Shown: piece after piece, positions 18,254 to 26,682 of the stretch | How the letters are laid out: each line of letters opens with the position of its first letter | Numbering within the stretch: position 1 is the first letter of the stretch | From: Formosa sp. Hel1_33_131 | GTDB lineage: Bacteria; Bacteroidota; Bacteroidia; Flavobacteriales; Flavobacteriaceae | Assembly: GCA_949499105.1 (NCBI GenBank) | Contig: CATEFX010000023.1 | Location: forward strand, 1-53,566 | Length of the DNA: 53,566 bases | Direction of reading: 5' to 3' | Position numbers and translations under genes: made by a program | Notes under the pieces: model-generated | What the model saw: only the letters and a program-made list of their open reading frames with translations | What the model was told of the DNA's origin: nothing | Databases searched by the model: none

Positions 18254-20797
18254 ATGAAAAAAACTATACTCTTAATTTTAGTTCTAGTCTTTGTTGACCT
18301 ATCCGTAAATTCTCAAAATACGAATCGAGTTTTGAACTCATTTCAACAAGCAACAAATGCGACAGTAAAATTTCAGAAAAACATACAAACGCCTAGTTTG
18401 GTTAGTTTTCCTGTCAACAACCCACTTTCCTTAAAAGGAAAAAGCATAGAAGATAAAGTCGCTAACTTTTTAGCAACAAACCAATCTATCTATGCGATCA
18501 ACTCTACAGATCAAACACTTAGTGATGGTGTCACCAAAACCGATAACTACGGACTCAAACACCACACAATAAAACAACATTATAAAGGCGTACCCGTCTA
18601 TGATGGACAATTAAAGTTTCATTTCGATAAAAATGAAAACTTAAGATCCATAAACGGAACCATTATTTCTGATATTTCCTTAGATGCAAAACCTCGCTTA
18701 AACAAACAACAAGCAAGTGAGATTGCAGTTGAGTTAGTGAAAAATCAAAATATCAATGCTTCTGGGAACCCGTTAAAAACAATTACAAACGAATTATTTA
18801 TCTTTCCTAAAGGACTCGTTCAAGGCGCTATCACTTCAAAACATTTAGCCTACAGAATTGAAGTGCGTAATGATACCGATGTAAGAGAATACCTTTTTGT
18901 AGATGCTAAAACCGGAAAACTGGTGGAGCAATTTACAGGAATGGCACATGCACTTGATAGAATTCTGTATGAAGGAGATACGAGTGACCAACGTTGGACA
19001 GAGGGCAATTTATTTCCTGGATTTCTAAACCCAGACCAGCGAACTCTAATCAGTTCTGCAGGTCATATATATCATTTATTTAATAACACCTTTGGTTTTG
19101 ATTCCTATGATGGGAATGGGGCCCAAATGAAAACTATAAATAACGACGAAGCGGCAAACTGTCCAAATGCGTCATGGAATGGCGTTAATACAAGTTATTG
19201 TGAAGGCGTAATTTCTGACGATGTCGTCGCACATGAATGGGGACATGCCTATACGGATGGAACCAATGATTTAATCTATGCTTTCGAATCAGGCGCACTA
19301 AATGAAGCCTACTCTGATATTTGGGGAGAAACTGTTGATTTATTAAACAGTTACAACGACGATGGAGAGGATCTTTCTTTACGGACAAGCAGTAATAGTT
19401 CGTTACGTTGGAAAATGGGTGAAGACACGACTCTATTTGGGGCCATTAGAGATCTATGGGATCCAACCATTTTAGGGGATCCAGGAAAGGTATCGGATAG
19501 CAGTTTTGTATGTGGAGCTGATAATGATGGAGGGGGGGTTCATTCCAACTCAGGGATTGCAAACCACTTATATGCGTTACTGGTCGATGGAGGCACCTAT
19601 AATGGTCAAACTATTAGTGCTTTAGGGTTTACCAAAGCAGCGCATATTTTTTGGCGTACACAAAGTGAATATTTGACATTTACAAGTGATTTTGGAGTGT
19701 TTGCAGATGCGATAGAAGCTGCGGCAACAGACTTAATTGGAACGAATCTAGAAGGACTTACCACGACGGAAACTCCAGCTGGACTTTCCGGACAAATAAT
19801 TACAACCGCAGACGTCGCAAACATTACTAAAGCGTTACTCGCTACGGAATTAAGAGACGATAATGCTTGTGAATACACAACACTTTTAGACACCGATACC
19901 CCTGCCATTTGTGGTGCAGCAAGTTCAAACCCGATTTTTAGTGAAGACTGGGAAAATGGTCTCGGTAACTGGACCGTGACGCAACATGAGGAAAACGCCT
20001 CATGGGAATCTAGAGAATGGACAATTACAACAGGGCTTCCTGATAACAGAACGGGATCCGGTATCTTTGCACCAAATCCTAGAAATGGCGATTGTGATAC
20101 GAGTTTACAAAATGGGATTATCAGACTCGAGAGTCCAACAATTACCATCCCAAATTACACAAGCGGAACCTTTGAGTTAGCGTTTAATCACAGCGTTGCA
20201 TCGGAAAAAAAATATGATGGCGGGAATCTAAAATACAGTATTGATGGCGGTGCGTGGACACTCGTACCCGCAGCCTCATTTACTCAAAACCCGTACAATC
20301 TCACACTAAACTTGGATGATAATGACAGCCCTTTGAGAGGTGAAATCGCTTTTTCTGGAAGTGATGATGGAGGATCTCTAAGTGTATGGGGCCAAAGTAT
20401 CGTCGATTTATCGTCTATGGGGATCACAGCAAATAAGACGCTCAAACTGAGATGGGAATTTGGAAGTGATGGCTGTAATGGTGTAGATGGATGGTATGTA
20501 GACGAAATTGTGGTTTACAATTGTTCTGAAAGTTTATCTGTTGCAGATATTAACAGCGTTAGTGATATTCTAAGTATATATCCAAACCCGTCGGAAGGTG
20601 TTTTTAACTTAAAACTTAAAAACGTTTCAAACATTAGTTTTGATTTGTATGATATTACTGGAAAGACAATCATGAGTAAAGTGCCTGTGAACAGGAATGA
20701 ATTTACGCTCGATTTAAATCAATATCAAAAAGGGATGTATTTTATGAAGATAAAATCTGATTATGGAACCACCACTAAAAAACTAGTGATTCAATAA
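18254..20797 (+). CDS. Secreted thermolysin-like M4 metalloprotease with T9SS sorting domain
   Basis: An 847-residue extracellular zinc endopeptidase. Order: signal peptide (1-20), FTP propeptide (about 55-135), PepSY-like propeptide (about 145-220), M4 catalytic domain (about 230-540), a jelly-roll or MAM-like beta domain (about 555-765), and a type IX secretion C-terminal sorting domain (about 770-847: SIYPNPSEGVFNL and KGMYFMKI). Catalytic residues are complete: HEWGH at 327-331, third zinc ligand E351 exactly 20 residues after H331, and H430 in GGGVHSNSGI, the equivalent of thermolysin His231. The enzyme should therefore be active after propeptide removal. It is the last gene of the second SusCD locus and the only degradative enzyme there. 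Confidence 0.95.
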   Translation: MKKTILLILVLVFVDLSVNSQNTNRVLNSFQQATNATVKFQKNIQTPSLVSFPVNNPLSLKGKSIEDKVANFLATNQSIYAINSTDQTLSDGVTKTDNYGLKHHTIKQHYKGVPVYDGQLKFHFDKNENLRSINGTIISDISLDAKPRLNKQQASEIAVELVKNQNINASGNPLKTITNELFIFPKGLVQGAITSKHLAYRIEVRNDTDVREYLFVDAKTGKLVEQFTGMAHALDRILYEGDTSDQRWTEGNLFPGFLNPDQRTLISSAGHIYHLFNNTFGFDSYDGNGAQMKTINNDEAANCPNASWNGVNTSYCEGVISDDVVAHEWGHAYTDGTNDLIYAFESGALNEAYSDIWGETVDLLNSYNDDGEDLSLRTSSNSSLRWKMGEDTTLFGAIRDLWDPTILGDPGKVSDSSFVCGADNDGGGVHSNSGIANHLYALLVDGGTYNGQTISALGFTKAAHIFWRTQSEYLTFTSDFGVFADAIEAAATDLIGTNLEGLTTTETPAGLSGQIITTADVANITKALLATELRDDNACEYTTLLDTDTPAICGAASSNPIFSEDWENGLGNWTVTQHEENASWESREWTITTGLPDNRTGSGIFAPNPRNGDCDTSLQNGIIRLESPTITIPNYTSGTFELAFNHSVASEKKYDGGNLKYSIDGGAWTLVPAASFTQNPYNLTLNLDDNDSPLRGEIAFSGSDDGGSLSVWGQSIVDLSSMGITANKTLKLRWEFGSDGCNGVDGWYVDEIVVYNCSESLSVADINSVSDILSIYPNPSEGVFNLKLKNVSNISFDLYDITGKTIMSKVPVNRNEFTLDLNQYQKGMYFMKIKSDYGTTTKKLVIQ

Positions 20798-20821
20798 TAG
20801 CAACCCAAAATGAAATTTTAT

Positions 20822-20850
20822 AACCACCCAATTCGGGTGGTTTTTTTATG
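20822..20850 (+). terminator. Hairpin with ACCACCC/GGGTGGT stem, copy 2
   Basis: Core ACCACCCAATTCGGGTGGT followed by seven or more T, 25 nt after the stop of the M4 protease gene; an excellent intrinsic terminator for the second locus. The core and the following TTTT-x-TTATG are the same as at 11107-11136 apart from one base. Confidence 0.85.
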
Positions 20851-20884
20851 GGCCGATGTTAGTATAAAATTTGAGCCGATTACT

Positions 20885-20892
20885 TACTTTTG
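20885..20892 (+). promoter_or_regulatory. -7 element (TACTTTTG) of rlmB
   Basis: TACTTTTG matches TAnnTTTG and lies 4 nt before the ATG at 20897, implying a very short or absent leader. No convincing TTG -33 element is seen at the right distance, so confidence is limited. Confidence 0.4.
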
Positions 20893-20896
20893 CAGC

Positions 20897-21631
20897 ATGG
20901 AGAAAGAAACCAAAATATATGGCCTTCGGGCTATTATTGAAGCGATTGAAGCAGAAAACACTATTGATAAAGTGTTTTTACAAAAAGGACTCAGTGGCGA
21001 ATTGTTTACAGAATTAGAAAAACTGTTGCGTAAACAAAACATCAACTTTTCGTATGTGCCTATTGAAAAGCTAAACCGATTAACGCCCCACAACCACCAA
21101 GGTGCGGTGGCCAATATGTCGCCCATCGCATTCTATGACTTAGAAGAATTGATCACTGCCGTTCAAGGCACCAAAGAAAATCCATTGTTTTTACTCCTCG
21201 ATCAAATAAGTGATGTCCGAAATTTTGGCGCCATTATCAGAACCGCCGAATGTACAGGTGTGGATGGAATCATCGTTCAAAAAAGTGGTGGTGCTCCCAT
21301 AAACGGAGATACTGTTAAAACAAGTGCCGGTGCGGTTTTTAACATTCCAATATGTAAAGTCGACCATATCAAGGATGCTATGTTTTATTTACAAGCCTCC
21401 GACATCAAAGTTGTGGCTGCCACCGAAAAAACAGAAGATACCATTTATGACATCGATTTTAAAAAAGGATGTGCCATTATTATGGGTTCTGAAGACCGAG
21501 GCATCAATCCGTCTATTTTAAAACTGGTGGACGACAAAGCCAAGCTTCCTATGTATGGCAGTATTGCGTCTTTAAATGTTTCTGTAGCTTGTGGTGCATT
21601 TCTGTATGAAGTCGTCAGACAACGCCTCTAA
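20897..21631 (+). CDS. rlmB: 23S rRNA (guanosine-2'-O-)-methyltransferase, TrmH/SpoU family
   Basis: A 244-residue SPOUT methyltransferase that would use S-adenosylmethionine to methylate a ribose 2'-OH in rRNA (G2251 of 23S rRNA for RlmB). An N-terminal substrate-binding domain (about 1-75) precedes the SPOUT domain, in which all three motifs are present: VRNFGAIIRTAE, IIMGSEDRGI and SLNVSVACGAFLYE. The frame is open upstream to 20810, but that extension runs through the terminator hairpin and gives no recognisable sequence, so I place the start at the ATG at 20897. Its stop TAA overlaps the stop of the convergent rhomboid gene (bases CTAA). Other TrmH-type targets cannot be excluded. Confidence 0.9.
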   Translation: MEKETKIYGLRAIIEAIEAENTIDKVFLQKGLSGELFTELEKLLRKQNINFSYVPIEKLNRLTPHNHQGAVANMSPIAFYDLEELITAVQGTKENPLFLLLDQISDVRNFGAIIRTAECTGVDGIIVQKSGGAPINGDTVKTSAGAVFNIPICKVDHIKDAMFYLQASDIKVVAATEKTEDTIYDIDFKKGCAIIMGSEDRGINPSILKLVDDKAKLPMYGSIASLNVSVACGAFLYEVVRQRL

Positions 21632-22356
21632 ACGTCCTTTTCTTTGTAGTTGTATTGAATTTCTATAGAAGGATCTGCCGTATGGGTTTCTTCTAAAGTT
21701 TCGATAAAATTTCCGTCGGCATCAAACTGTTGTAAAAAGGGATCGTCAGCGTCGTTATAGTTTTGATCTTCCCACGCATACTTGAAAGGTTTCGCAATTT
21801 CTTTTTTAAACCCTAAAGCAAATATAAACCCAACAATCAAACCGGACAGATGGCCTTCCCAGGACATATTTTCTTTAATTGGAAACACATACCACAACAT
21901 GCTCCCGTACAAAAACACCACCACAAGGGAAAGTGCTGTTAATCGGTAATGTTTTGAGAAAATGCCTTTAAACAATAAAAAACTCATCAACACATAAATA
22001 AGTCCACTCGCACCAATATGATAGGCCGAACTTCCAATCATCCAAGTGAGGGCGCCAGACGCTAAAATCCCATATAAAATAATGGGCCATGCAATGGCTC
22101 TGTAGAAATAAAACAACGCCATCGATAACACCAATAATGGCGTCGAATTATGATATAAATGTTGCACACTGCCATGAATAAACGGACTAAATAAAACCCC
22201 TCTTAACCCTGAAAACGTTCGTGGATACACGCCAAAATCATTCCAGCGGAATCCAAAACGGATTTCCATCCAAAATACAATCCAAAGCAATAACACAAAA
22301 GCAATCGGATAGCCGATAACCCCTGTTGAAAACCGAAATTGATCTTGTGAATTCAT
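21628..22356 (-). CDS. Rhomboid family intramembrane serine protease
   Basis: A 242-residue membrane protein with about six transmembrane segments. Numbered from the ATG at 22356, the catalytic serine is S117 in GASG and the catalytic histidine H169 in WEGHLSG. The HxxHN pattern of the second helix (H66, H69, N70) is also present, so it should be an active rhomboid that cleaves membrane-spanning substrates. The frame extends to a TTG at 22395, but MNSQDQFRFSTG is the more plausible start. The C-terminal tail of about 50 residues is soluble and acidic. It converges with rlmB, sharing stop-codon bases. Natural substrates are unknown. Confidence 0.93.
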   Translation of the reverse strand: MNSQDQFRFSTGVIGYPIAFVLLLWIVFWMEIRFGFRWNDFGVYPRTFSGLRGVLFSPFIHGSVQHLYHNSTPLLVLSMALFYFYRAIAWPIILYGILASGALTWMIGSSAYHIGASGLIYVLMSFLLFKGIFSKHYRLTALSLVVVFLYGSMLWYVFPIKENMSWEGHLSGLIVGFIFALGFKKEIAKPFKYAWEDQNYNDADDPFLQQFDADGNFIETLEETHTADPSIEIQYNYKEKDV

Positions 22357-22441
22357 TCCTATAAATTTACTAAACCTCAGCAAATAACCCGCCAAAAAAA
22401 GGCATTATGTTAGAATGTCATATTTATATGAAAAAAAACTT

Positions 22442-22449
22442 TAGTTTTG
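22442..22449 (+). promoter_or_regulatory. -7 element (TAGTTTTG) of rarA
   Basis: TAGTTTTG fits TAnnTTTG and lies 4 nt before the rarA ATG at 22454. No TTG at the standard distance was found. The implied leader is extremely short. Confidence 0.4.
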
Positions 22450-22453
22450 TAAG

Positions 22454-23731
22454 ATGAATGCACCTTTGGCAGAACGCTTACGTCCAAAAAAATTGACCGA
22501 TTATATTAGTCAATCACACCTCATTGGACCCCAAGGAGCATTGACGCAAGCTTTAAAACAAGGATTGATTCCCTCTATGATATTTTGGGGCCCGCCAGGC
22601 ATCGGAAAAACAACCCTTGCCACCATTATCGCCCAAGAATCAGAACGGCCATTTTATACCTTAAGTGCCATTAGTTCGGGCGTCAAAGATGTGAGAGAAA
22701 TCATCGAAAAAGCAAAAAAAGGTGGGGGTTTATTTACCACAAAAAATCCCATTTTATTTATTGATGAAATTCATCGGTTTAGCAAATCACAACAAGACTC
22801 CTTGCTTCAAGCGGTCGAAAAAGGCTGGGTCACTTTGATCGGAGCCACCACCGAAAACCCTAGTTTTGAAGTCATCTCTGCCCTACTCTCGCGCTGTCAG
22901 GTGTATACCTTAAAACCATTTAACACCAAAGATTTAGAATCGCTCTTAATGCGCGCCATTACAATGGATGAGGCGTTATCTGAAAAGAAAATTAACTTAA
23001 AAGAAACCGAAGCTTTAGTGCGTTTATCGGGTGGTGATGCTCGAAAATTGCTTAATATTTTTGAGTTGATTGTCAATTCTGAATCTGCAAACGAAGTGAC
23101 AATCACCAACGATCTGGTATTAGAAAAAGTTCAGAATAACACGGTTTTATATGACAAAACTGGCGATCAACACTACGATATTATTTCGGCATTTATTAAA
23201 TCCATTCGCGGAAGTGACCCCAACGGCGCCGTGTATTGGCTGGCCCGCATGCTAGAAGGAGGCGAAGATGTAAAGTTTATTGCACGACGCTTACTGATTT
23301 TGGCAAGTGAAGACATTGGAAATGCCAATCCAACTGCATTAGTATTAGCAAACAGCACCTTTCAATCGGTGGCCGCCATTGGAATGCCAGAAAGCCGAAT
23401 TATTTTAAGTCAATGCGCCACGTACTTGGCATGTTCGCCTAAGAGTAATGCGGCCTATGCCGCCATTAATCAAGCCATGGAACTCGTGAAAAATACAGGA
23501 AACCTTTCGGTACCACTTGACATCCGAAATGCCCCTACCAAATTGATGAAGGATTTAGGCTATGGCGAGTCCTATAAGTACGCGCATAATTATGATCTAA
23601 ATTTTGTAACTCAAGAGTTTTTACCTGAAGGGATCGAAAATACACAATTCTATAAACCGGGGAATAATGCCCGTGAAAATGCGCAACAAGACTTTTTAAA
23701 ACAACGCTGGAAAGACAAGTATGATGGTTAG
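22454..23731 (+). CDS. rarA: Replication-associated recombination protein A (AAA+ ATPase, MgsA/WRNIP1 family)
   Basis: A 425-residue AAA+ ATPase that acts at stalled replication forks and is related to clamp loaders. Walker A GPPGIGKTT is at residues 46-54, Walker B FIDEIHRF at 102-109 and sensor 1 in GATTENPSFE at about 130-140. The C-terminal part carries the RarA-specific region with YDIISAFIKSIRGSDPNGA and LARMLEGGEDVKFIARRL. Length is normal. The last base of the stop codon TAG coincides with the first base of the inverted-repeat element at 23731, so that element sits directly against the coding sequence without damaging it. Confidence 0.97.
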   Translation: MNAPLAERLRPKKLTDYISQSHLIGPQGALTQALKQGLIPSMIFWGPPGIGKTTLATIIAQESERPFYTLSAISSGVKDVREIIEKAKKGGGLFTTKNPILFIDEIHRFSKSQQDSLLQAVEKGWVTLIGATTENPSFEVISALLSRCQVYTLKPFNTKDLESLLMRAITMDEALSEKKINLKETEALVRLSGGDARKLLNIFELIVNSESANEVTITNDLVLEKVQNNTVLYDKTGDQHYDIISAFIKSIRGSDPNGAVYWLARMLEGGEDVKFIARRLLILASEDIGNANPTALVLANSTFQSVAAIGMPESRIILSQCATYLACSPKSNAAYAAINQAMELVKNTGNLSVPLDIRNAPTKLMKDLGYGESYKYAHNYDLNFVTQEFLPEGIENTQFYKPGNNARENAQQDFLKQRWKDKYDG

Positions 23732-23889
23732 GGTCTGACACGAAATAACCTATACATCTATACTTGTTCTTTTGCTATTTTTCTTTGTTACAAAACATTC
23801 AAGTAACTGAGGCTATTATCCTATTTTGTGCCTTGAAAAACAACAAAATTACTTCGTCTATTTTGTACACTTTATTTCGTGACAGCCCC
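23731..23889. mobile_element. MITE-like element with 18-nt terminal inverted repeats and TTA target duplication
   Basis: The left end, GGGTCTGACACGAAATAA (23731-23748), and the reverse complement of the right end, GGGGCTGTCACGAAATAA (23872-23889), match at 16 of 18 positions. TTA stands directly on both sides (23728-23730 and 23890-23892), as a 3-bp target duplication would. The 123 bp between the ends are AT-rich and encode nothing recognisable. The GGGxCTGxC ends and short T/A-rich duplication recall IS5-family-type transposons, so this may be a non-autonomous derivative or the remnant of an insertion sequence. It lies between the convergent stop codons of rarA and the next gene. A long-range transcription-stop structure is a less likely alternative because the arms are far apart. 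Confidence 0.6.
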
Positions 23890-24666
23890 TTAGCGTTGAA
23901 TGTTGAGCGCTTCAATGGTCGTCTTACCATTTTCGACATACTCACGAACCCAATTTTGGCCCCGTTTGTAAATAATACCCGCTTGATTTTCTATAATATA
24001 CACCGCATCAAATAGCGTTGCATGCGTCGAATATTTCGTGTCTCCAGAACTACTATCCATAAAATCAATCCCAGAATCGGTTGGGGTGACAATCAATTTA
24101 GAAACGATCATTTTAGTAGACACGTTTGGCTTTGGAACCTCAGTTACAGCTACGGGAATTGTGTTGGCCGCTTTCACGACTGAAGGTGCTGGAATTTCGA
24201 TTATTTCAGGGAAGGAAGATTCTAGATCAGGGCCATTGTATTTGTAATGGAGCGCCTGCACTGAATTGAATGCATTTCTCAAAGCTTCATGGTATGCTTT
24301 CTTGTACTCTTTTTCTTTAGAAGATCCAGTCTCCGACGTAAAGACAACCTCATTTCTACAATTCACAAGTTCTAAATGGAGTTTTGTTTTTAAAAACCCT
24401 TTCGTATTAATGATGTTTGCATTTAAGCCTAAACAGTTGTTTTGATATAAATCTTGAGGTTTATTATCGGCAGCATTTAAAACCATAAACCCACTTTTTG
24501 TAAGTAAAAACGAGGTTAAATCATTTAGTTTATATTGATTTTTAGATTTTAAAAAATCAAATTTTTCAGCGACGGTCACGTACTTATAATCATTTATAAT
24601 CGATTGAGCCAAAGAACTCATGTGCACACTCAATACCAAAAGGAAAATAGAAAATTTAGTCTTCAT
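23890..24666 (-). CDS. Uncharacterised secreted protein of a three-gene envelope cluster
   Basis: A 258-residue protein with a signal peptide (about 1-20, cleaved near SLAQ). The mature N-terminus (NDYKYVTVAEKFDFLKSKNQYKLNDLTSFLLTKSGFMVL) is of a kind found in other Flavobacteriaceae proteins of unknown function. The middle is polar with a proline-rich stretch (about 165-185). The C-terminal 60 residues (DSGIDFMDSSSGDTKYSTHATLFDAVYIIENQ) look compactly folded. It overlaps the upstream DUF5723 gene by 11 nt, so translation is probably coupled. Its stop TAA lies in the TTA next to the MITE-like element. A periplasmic or outer-membrane partner role is inferred from the cluster only. Confidence 0.75.
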   Translation of the reverse strand: MKTKFSIFLLVLSVHMSSLAQSIINDYKYVTVAEKFDFLKSKNQYKLNDLTSFLLTKSGFMVLNAADNKPQDLYQNNCLGLNANIINTKGFLKTKLHLELVNCRNEVVFTSETGSSKEKEYKKAYHEALRNAFNSVQALHYKYNGPDLESSFPEIIEIPAPSVVKAANTIPVAVTEVPKPNVSTKMIVSKLIVTPTDSGIDFMDSSSGDTKYSTHATLFDAVYIIENQAGIIYKRGQNWVREYVENGKTTIEALNIQR

Positions 24667-26059
24667 TATTTTTAAATATATAGTTAAACCCTAGTTGTAA
24701 AGATACACTTTGTGATTTAGCTACGTTTTGATAATCCAATAAATTATCAGCCATGATATAAAACTGAACAGGGCCCAAAGCGGCAGAAATTCCAAGTCCA
24801 ACATTTTTAGAGGAATACGTATCTATTGTGTAGGTTGTTTTAAATTGTAAGCCTTTGAAGAGTTTTCGATAATAAAATGCAGACAGCGCCCACTGTAGAT
24901 GATTGGGGCGTTTGAGTGCAAACAAATGCGCTCCTACCCTATTCTGAAAAGTGGGGTCAGACTTATCCAAGCAGTTACACTCTTTGTTGACTTTTTTTCC
25001 AAAATTATAACTCACAGAAGTATTCAGTTTTAAAGGCCGCCATTTGGTGTAGGCTGTTGTGGTACTATCCACTTTAAATGTATCTTCAAAACTATCTTGG
25101 ACCTCGTCCCAATACTCTTGTGCTGTTTGATCTGAAGCAATTGGTGGAAAAACAGACTGAATACCGTCATATTCTAAATAGCCATTGACCTCATAATTTT
25201 GAACGTCTTTAGAATAATTGATAAAACCGAGATCCTGAAGACTTGCATCGATTGTCCATTCTGGGCTCGGTTCATGCGTAAATCCAACATCAATACCCAC
25301 CCCTAAATTTCCGCCGAGCAGAAGTCGATTTTTTAGAACATCAACCTGATTAGTGGCAGTCGAGTCGGTAGCGAATGAAAGCCCGGAAGTTTGTAATTTC
25401 AGATCAAGATCAATCCTGTGAGTCAGGAAATTAGAAGTCCCTTCTACCGTGGTAAAAGAACCGTAATTTTCGGTGGAGGAAGCCTGAACAATGCTAGAAT
25501 ATATTTTACCTCTTAGACCAACGGTCCACTTAGAATTAATTTTTTTATTGATCCCTACATGAAAAACGGAGGACACTTCGGCACTTACACTCAAATCGCC
25601 AAGATTGAAACGCCTGTTCAAATTATTATAATTGCCTTCAAGAGCCAAAACCGCATAATCTTTTGGAAAATAGAAAAATACATCAGATTCTTGATAGAGT
25701 CCAAAGGAAATGAAAAACGTTTTTTCTGAAGAAGATTTTAATCTAAATCCACCTGAAAAAATATCTAATTGTTGATTGAATCCAAAAAAATCTTTGGCAT
25801 CCATATCATACACAACGTCTTGTATTTTTTGATTAAAATCTCTCCCATCATCAGCAAAAATATCAAATGCAGAAAACCCGGTTATTCCCGCATTAAAATG
25901 AATATGCGAAAGTAGAGGCACCCCTATATACCCGTTATAGTCGATTTGAGCTCCCGGATTTAAAAGGATTTGTTGTGGAACCTCCTTAAATCCGTATAAA
26001 ATTTGCTTGTTTTGCGCCTGAAGGGATACAAAAACACCTAAAAACATTAGCCACCTCAT
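24656..26059 (-). CDS. DUF5723-family outer-membrane protein
   Basis: A 467-residue protein with a short signal peptide (MRWLMFLGVFVSLQAQ) followed by many alternating beta-strand segments. The sequence LLNPGAQIDYNGYIGVPLLSHIHF near the N-terminus and the closing LQLGFNYIFK are typical of DUF5723 proteins of Bacteroidetes, which resemble PorV/FadL-like outer-membrane barrels. Function is not known; a transport or secretion-associated role is only a guess. It shares ATGA with the stop of the preceding lipoprotein gene and overlaps the next gene by 11 nt, so the three genes form one coupled unit. Confidence 0.8.
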   Translation of the reverse strand: MRWLMFLGVFVSLQAQNKQILYGFKEVPQQILLNPGAQIDYNGYIGVPLLSHIHFNAGITGFSAFDIFADDGRDFNQKIQDVVYDMDAKDFFGFNQQLDIFSGGFRLKSSSEKTFFISFGLYQESDVFFYFPKDYAVLALEGNYNNLNRRFNLGDLSVSAEVSSVFHVGINKKINSKWTVGLRGKIYSSIVQASSTENYGSFTTVEGTSNFLTHRIDLDLKLQTSGLSFATDSTATNQVDVLKNRLLLGGNLGVGIDVGFTHEPSPEWTIDASLQDLGFINYSKDVQNYEVNGYLEYDGIQSVFPPIASDQTAQEYWDEVQDSFEDTFKVDSTTTAYTKWRPLKLNTSVSYNFGKKVNKECNCLDKSDPTFQNRVGAHLFALKRPNHLQWALSAFYYRKLFKGLQFKTTYTIDTYSSKNVGLGISAALGPVQFYIMADNLLDYQNVAKSQSVSLQLGFNYIFKNNED

Positions 26060-26628
26060 TCTGATAGTTGTAAATAAAAGACCCCTTTGGACTTTAAGGC
26101 AATCATGCCTTTCGAAGCAGTCGTTAAAACAGAGCCTGTTGGACTCGATAGTAAGGTGATGGTAATATCTAATGTACTACTGCGCTTCAGAGCCTCCAAA
26201 CTACTAGTATCAAATACCTCTGTATGTTCCGAAACAAGGGGTTTGTTAGTAGGGGAATTTTCTATATTAAAGGAAATTGTATGCTGTAGTGTCTTTGAAA
26301 GATCATAAAACTCCATCTTAAATTCAAAAGCTTTATTTAGAGTATTGGTAACTTCATAGACCAATTCTGCTTTTAAAAGATTCTCATCAACAAAATCTGA
26401 AGAGAATACATCAAAAACAATAAGGTCAGAAATGTTAAGTACTTCAACTCCAAAATCATCGAGAAAAGCAACAGCCGTTTCTTGAATTTCTATCAAATTA
26501 ACTTCAACAATCGGAGTGAGAACAAGAGGGTCTGTTTGATCAAAGTTGGTGTCCTTAACACACGAAAAAGAAATCATTACACTAACGATTAAGAGTAGAA
26601 TCTTTTTAAAAATAAAATACTTTTTCAT
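26056..26628 (-). CDS. Small lipoprotein, first gene of the DUF5723 cluster
   Basis: A 190-residue predicted lipoprotein with the lipobox cysteine at residue 23 (FSC) followed by VKDTNFDQ. The body is beta-rich (LKAELVYEVTNTLNKAFEFKMEFYDL and later LDITITLLSSPTGSVL), consistent with a small immunoglobulin-like fold. No family is recognised with certainty. Its stop TGA overlaps the ATG of the DUF5723 gene by 4 nt, a classic coupling arrangement. It is probably the outer-membrane lipoprotein partner of that barrel (inference from coupling). Confidence 0.78.
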   Translation of the reverse strand: MKKYFIFKKILLLIVSVMISFSCVKDTNFDQTDPLVLTPIVEVNLIEIQETAVAFLDDFGVEVLNISDLIVFDVFSSDFVDENLLKAELVYEVTNTLNKAFEFKMEFYDLSKTLQHTISFNIENSPTNKPLVSEHTEVFDTSSLEALKRSSTLDITITLLSSPTGSVLTTASKGMIALKSKGVFYLQLSE

Positions 26629-26682
26629 AATAAAAATAGGGTGTAATTATTAAGATAAACAATAAAATTACAACTTTATTAC

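Noticed and set aside
19606-20148. A 180-codon open frame antisense to the M4 protease.
   Set aside because: Same reasoning: no motifs, and the sense strand encodes complete catalytic residues.
20810-20896. A 29-codon N-terminal extension of the rlmB reading frame.
   Set aside because: It runs through the terminator hairpin and lies before the -7 element; the extension is unlike the family, so the ATG at 20897 is preferred.
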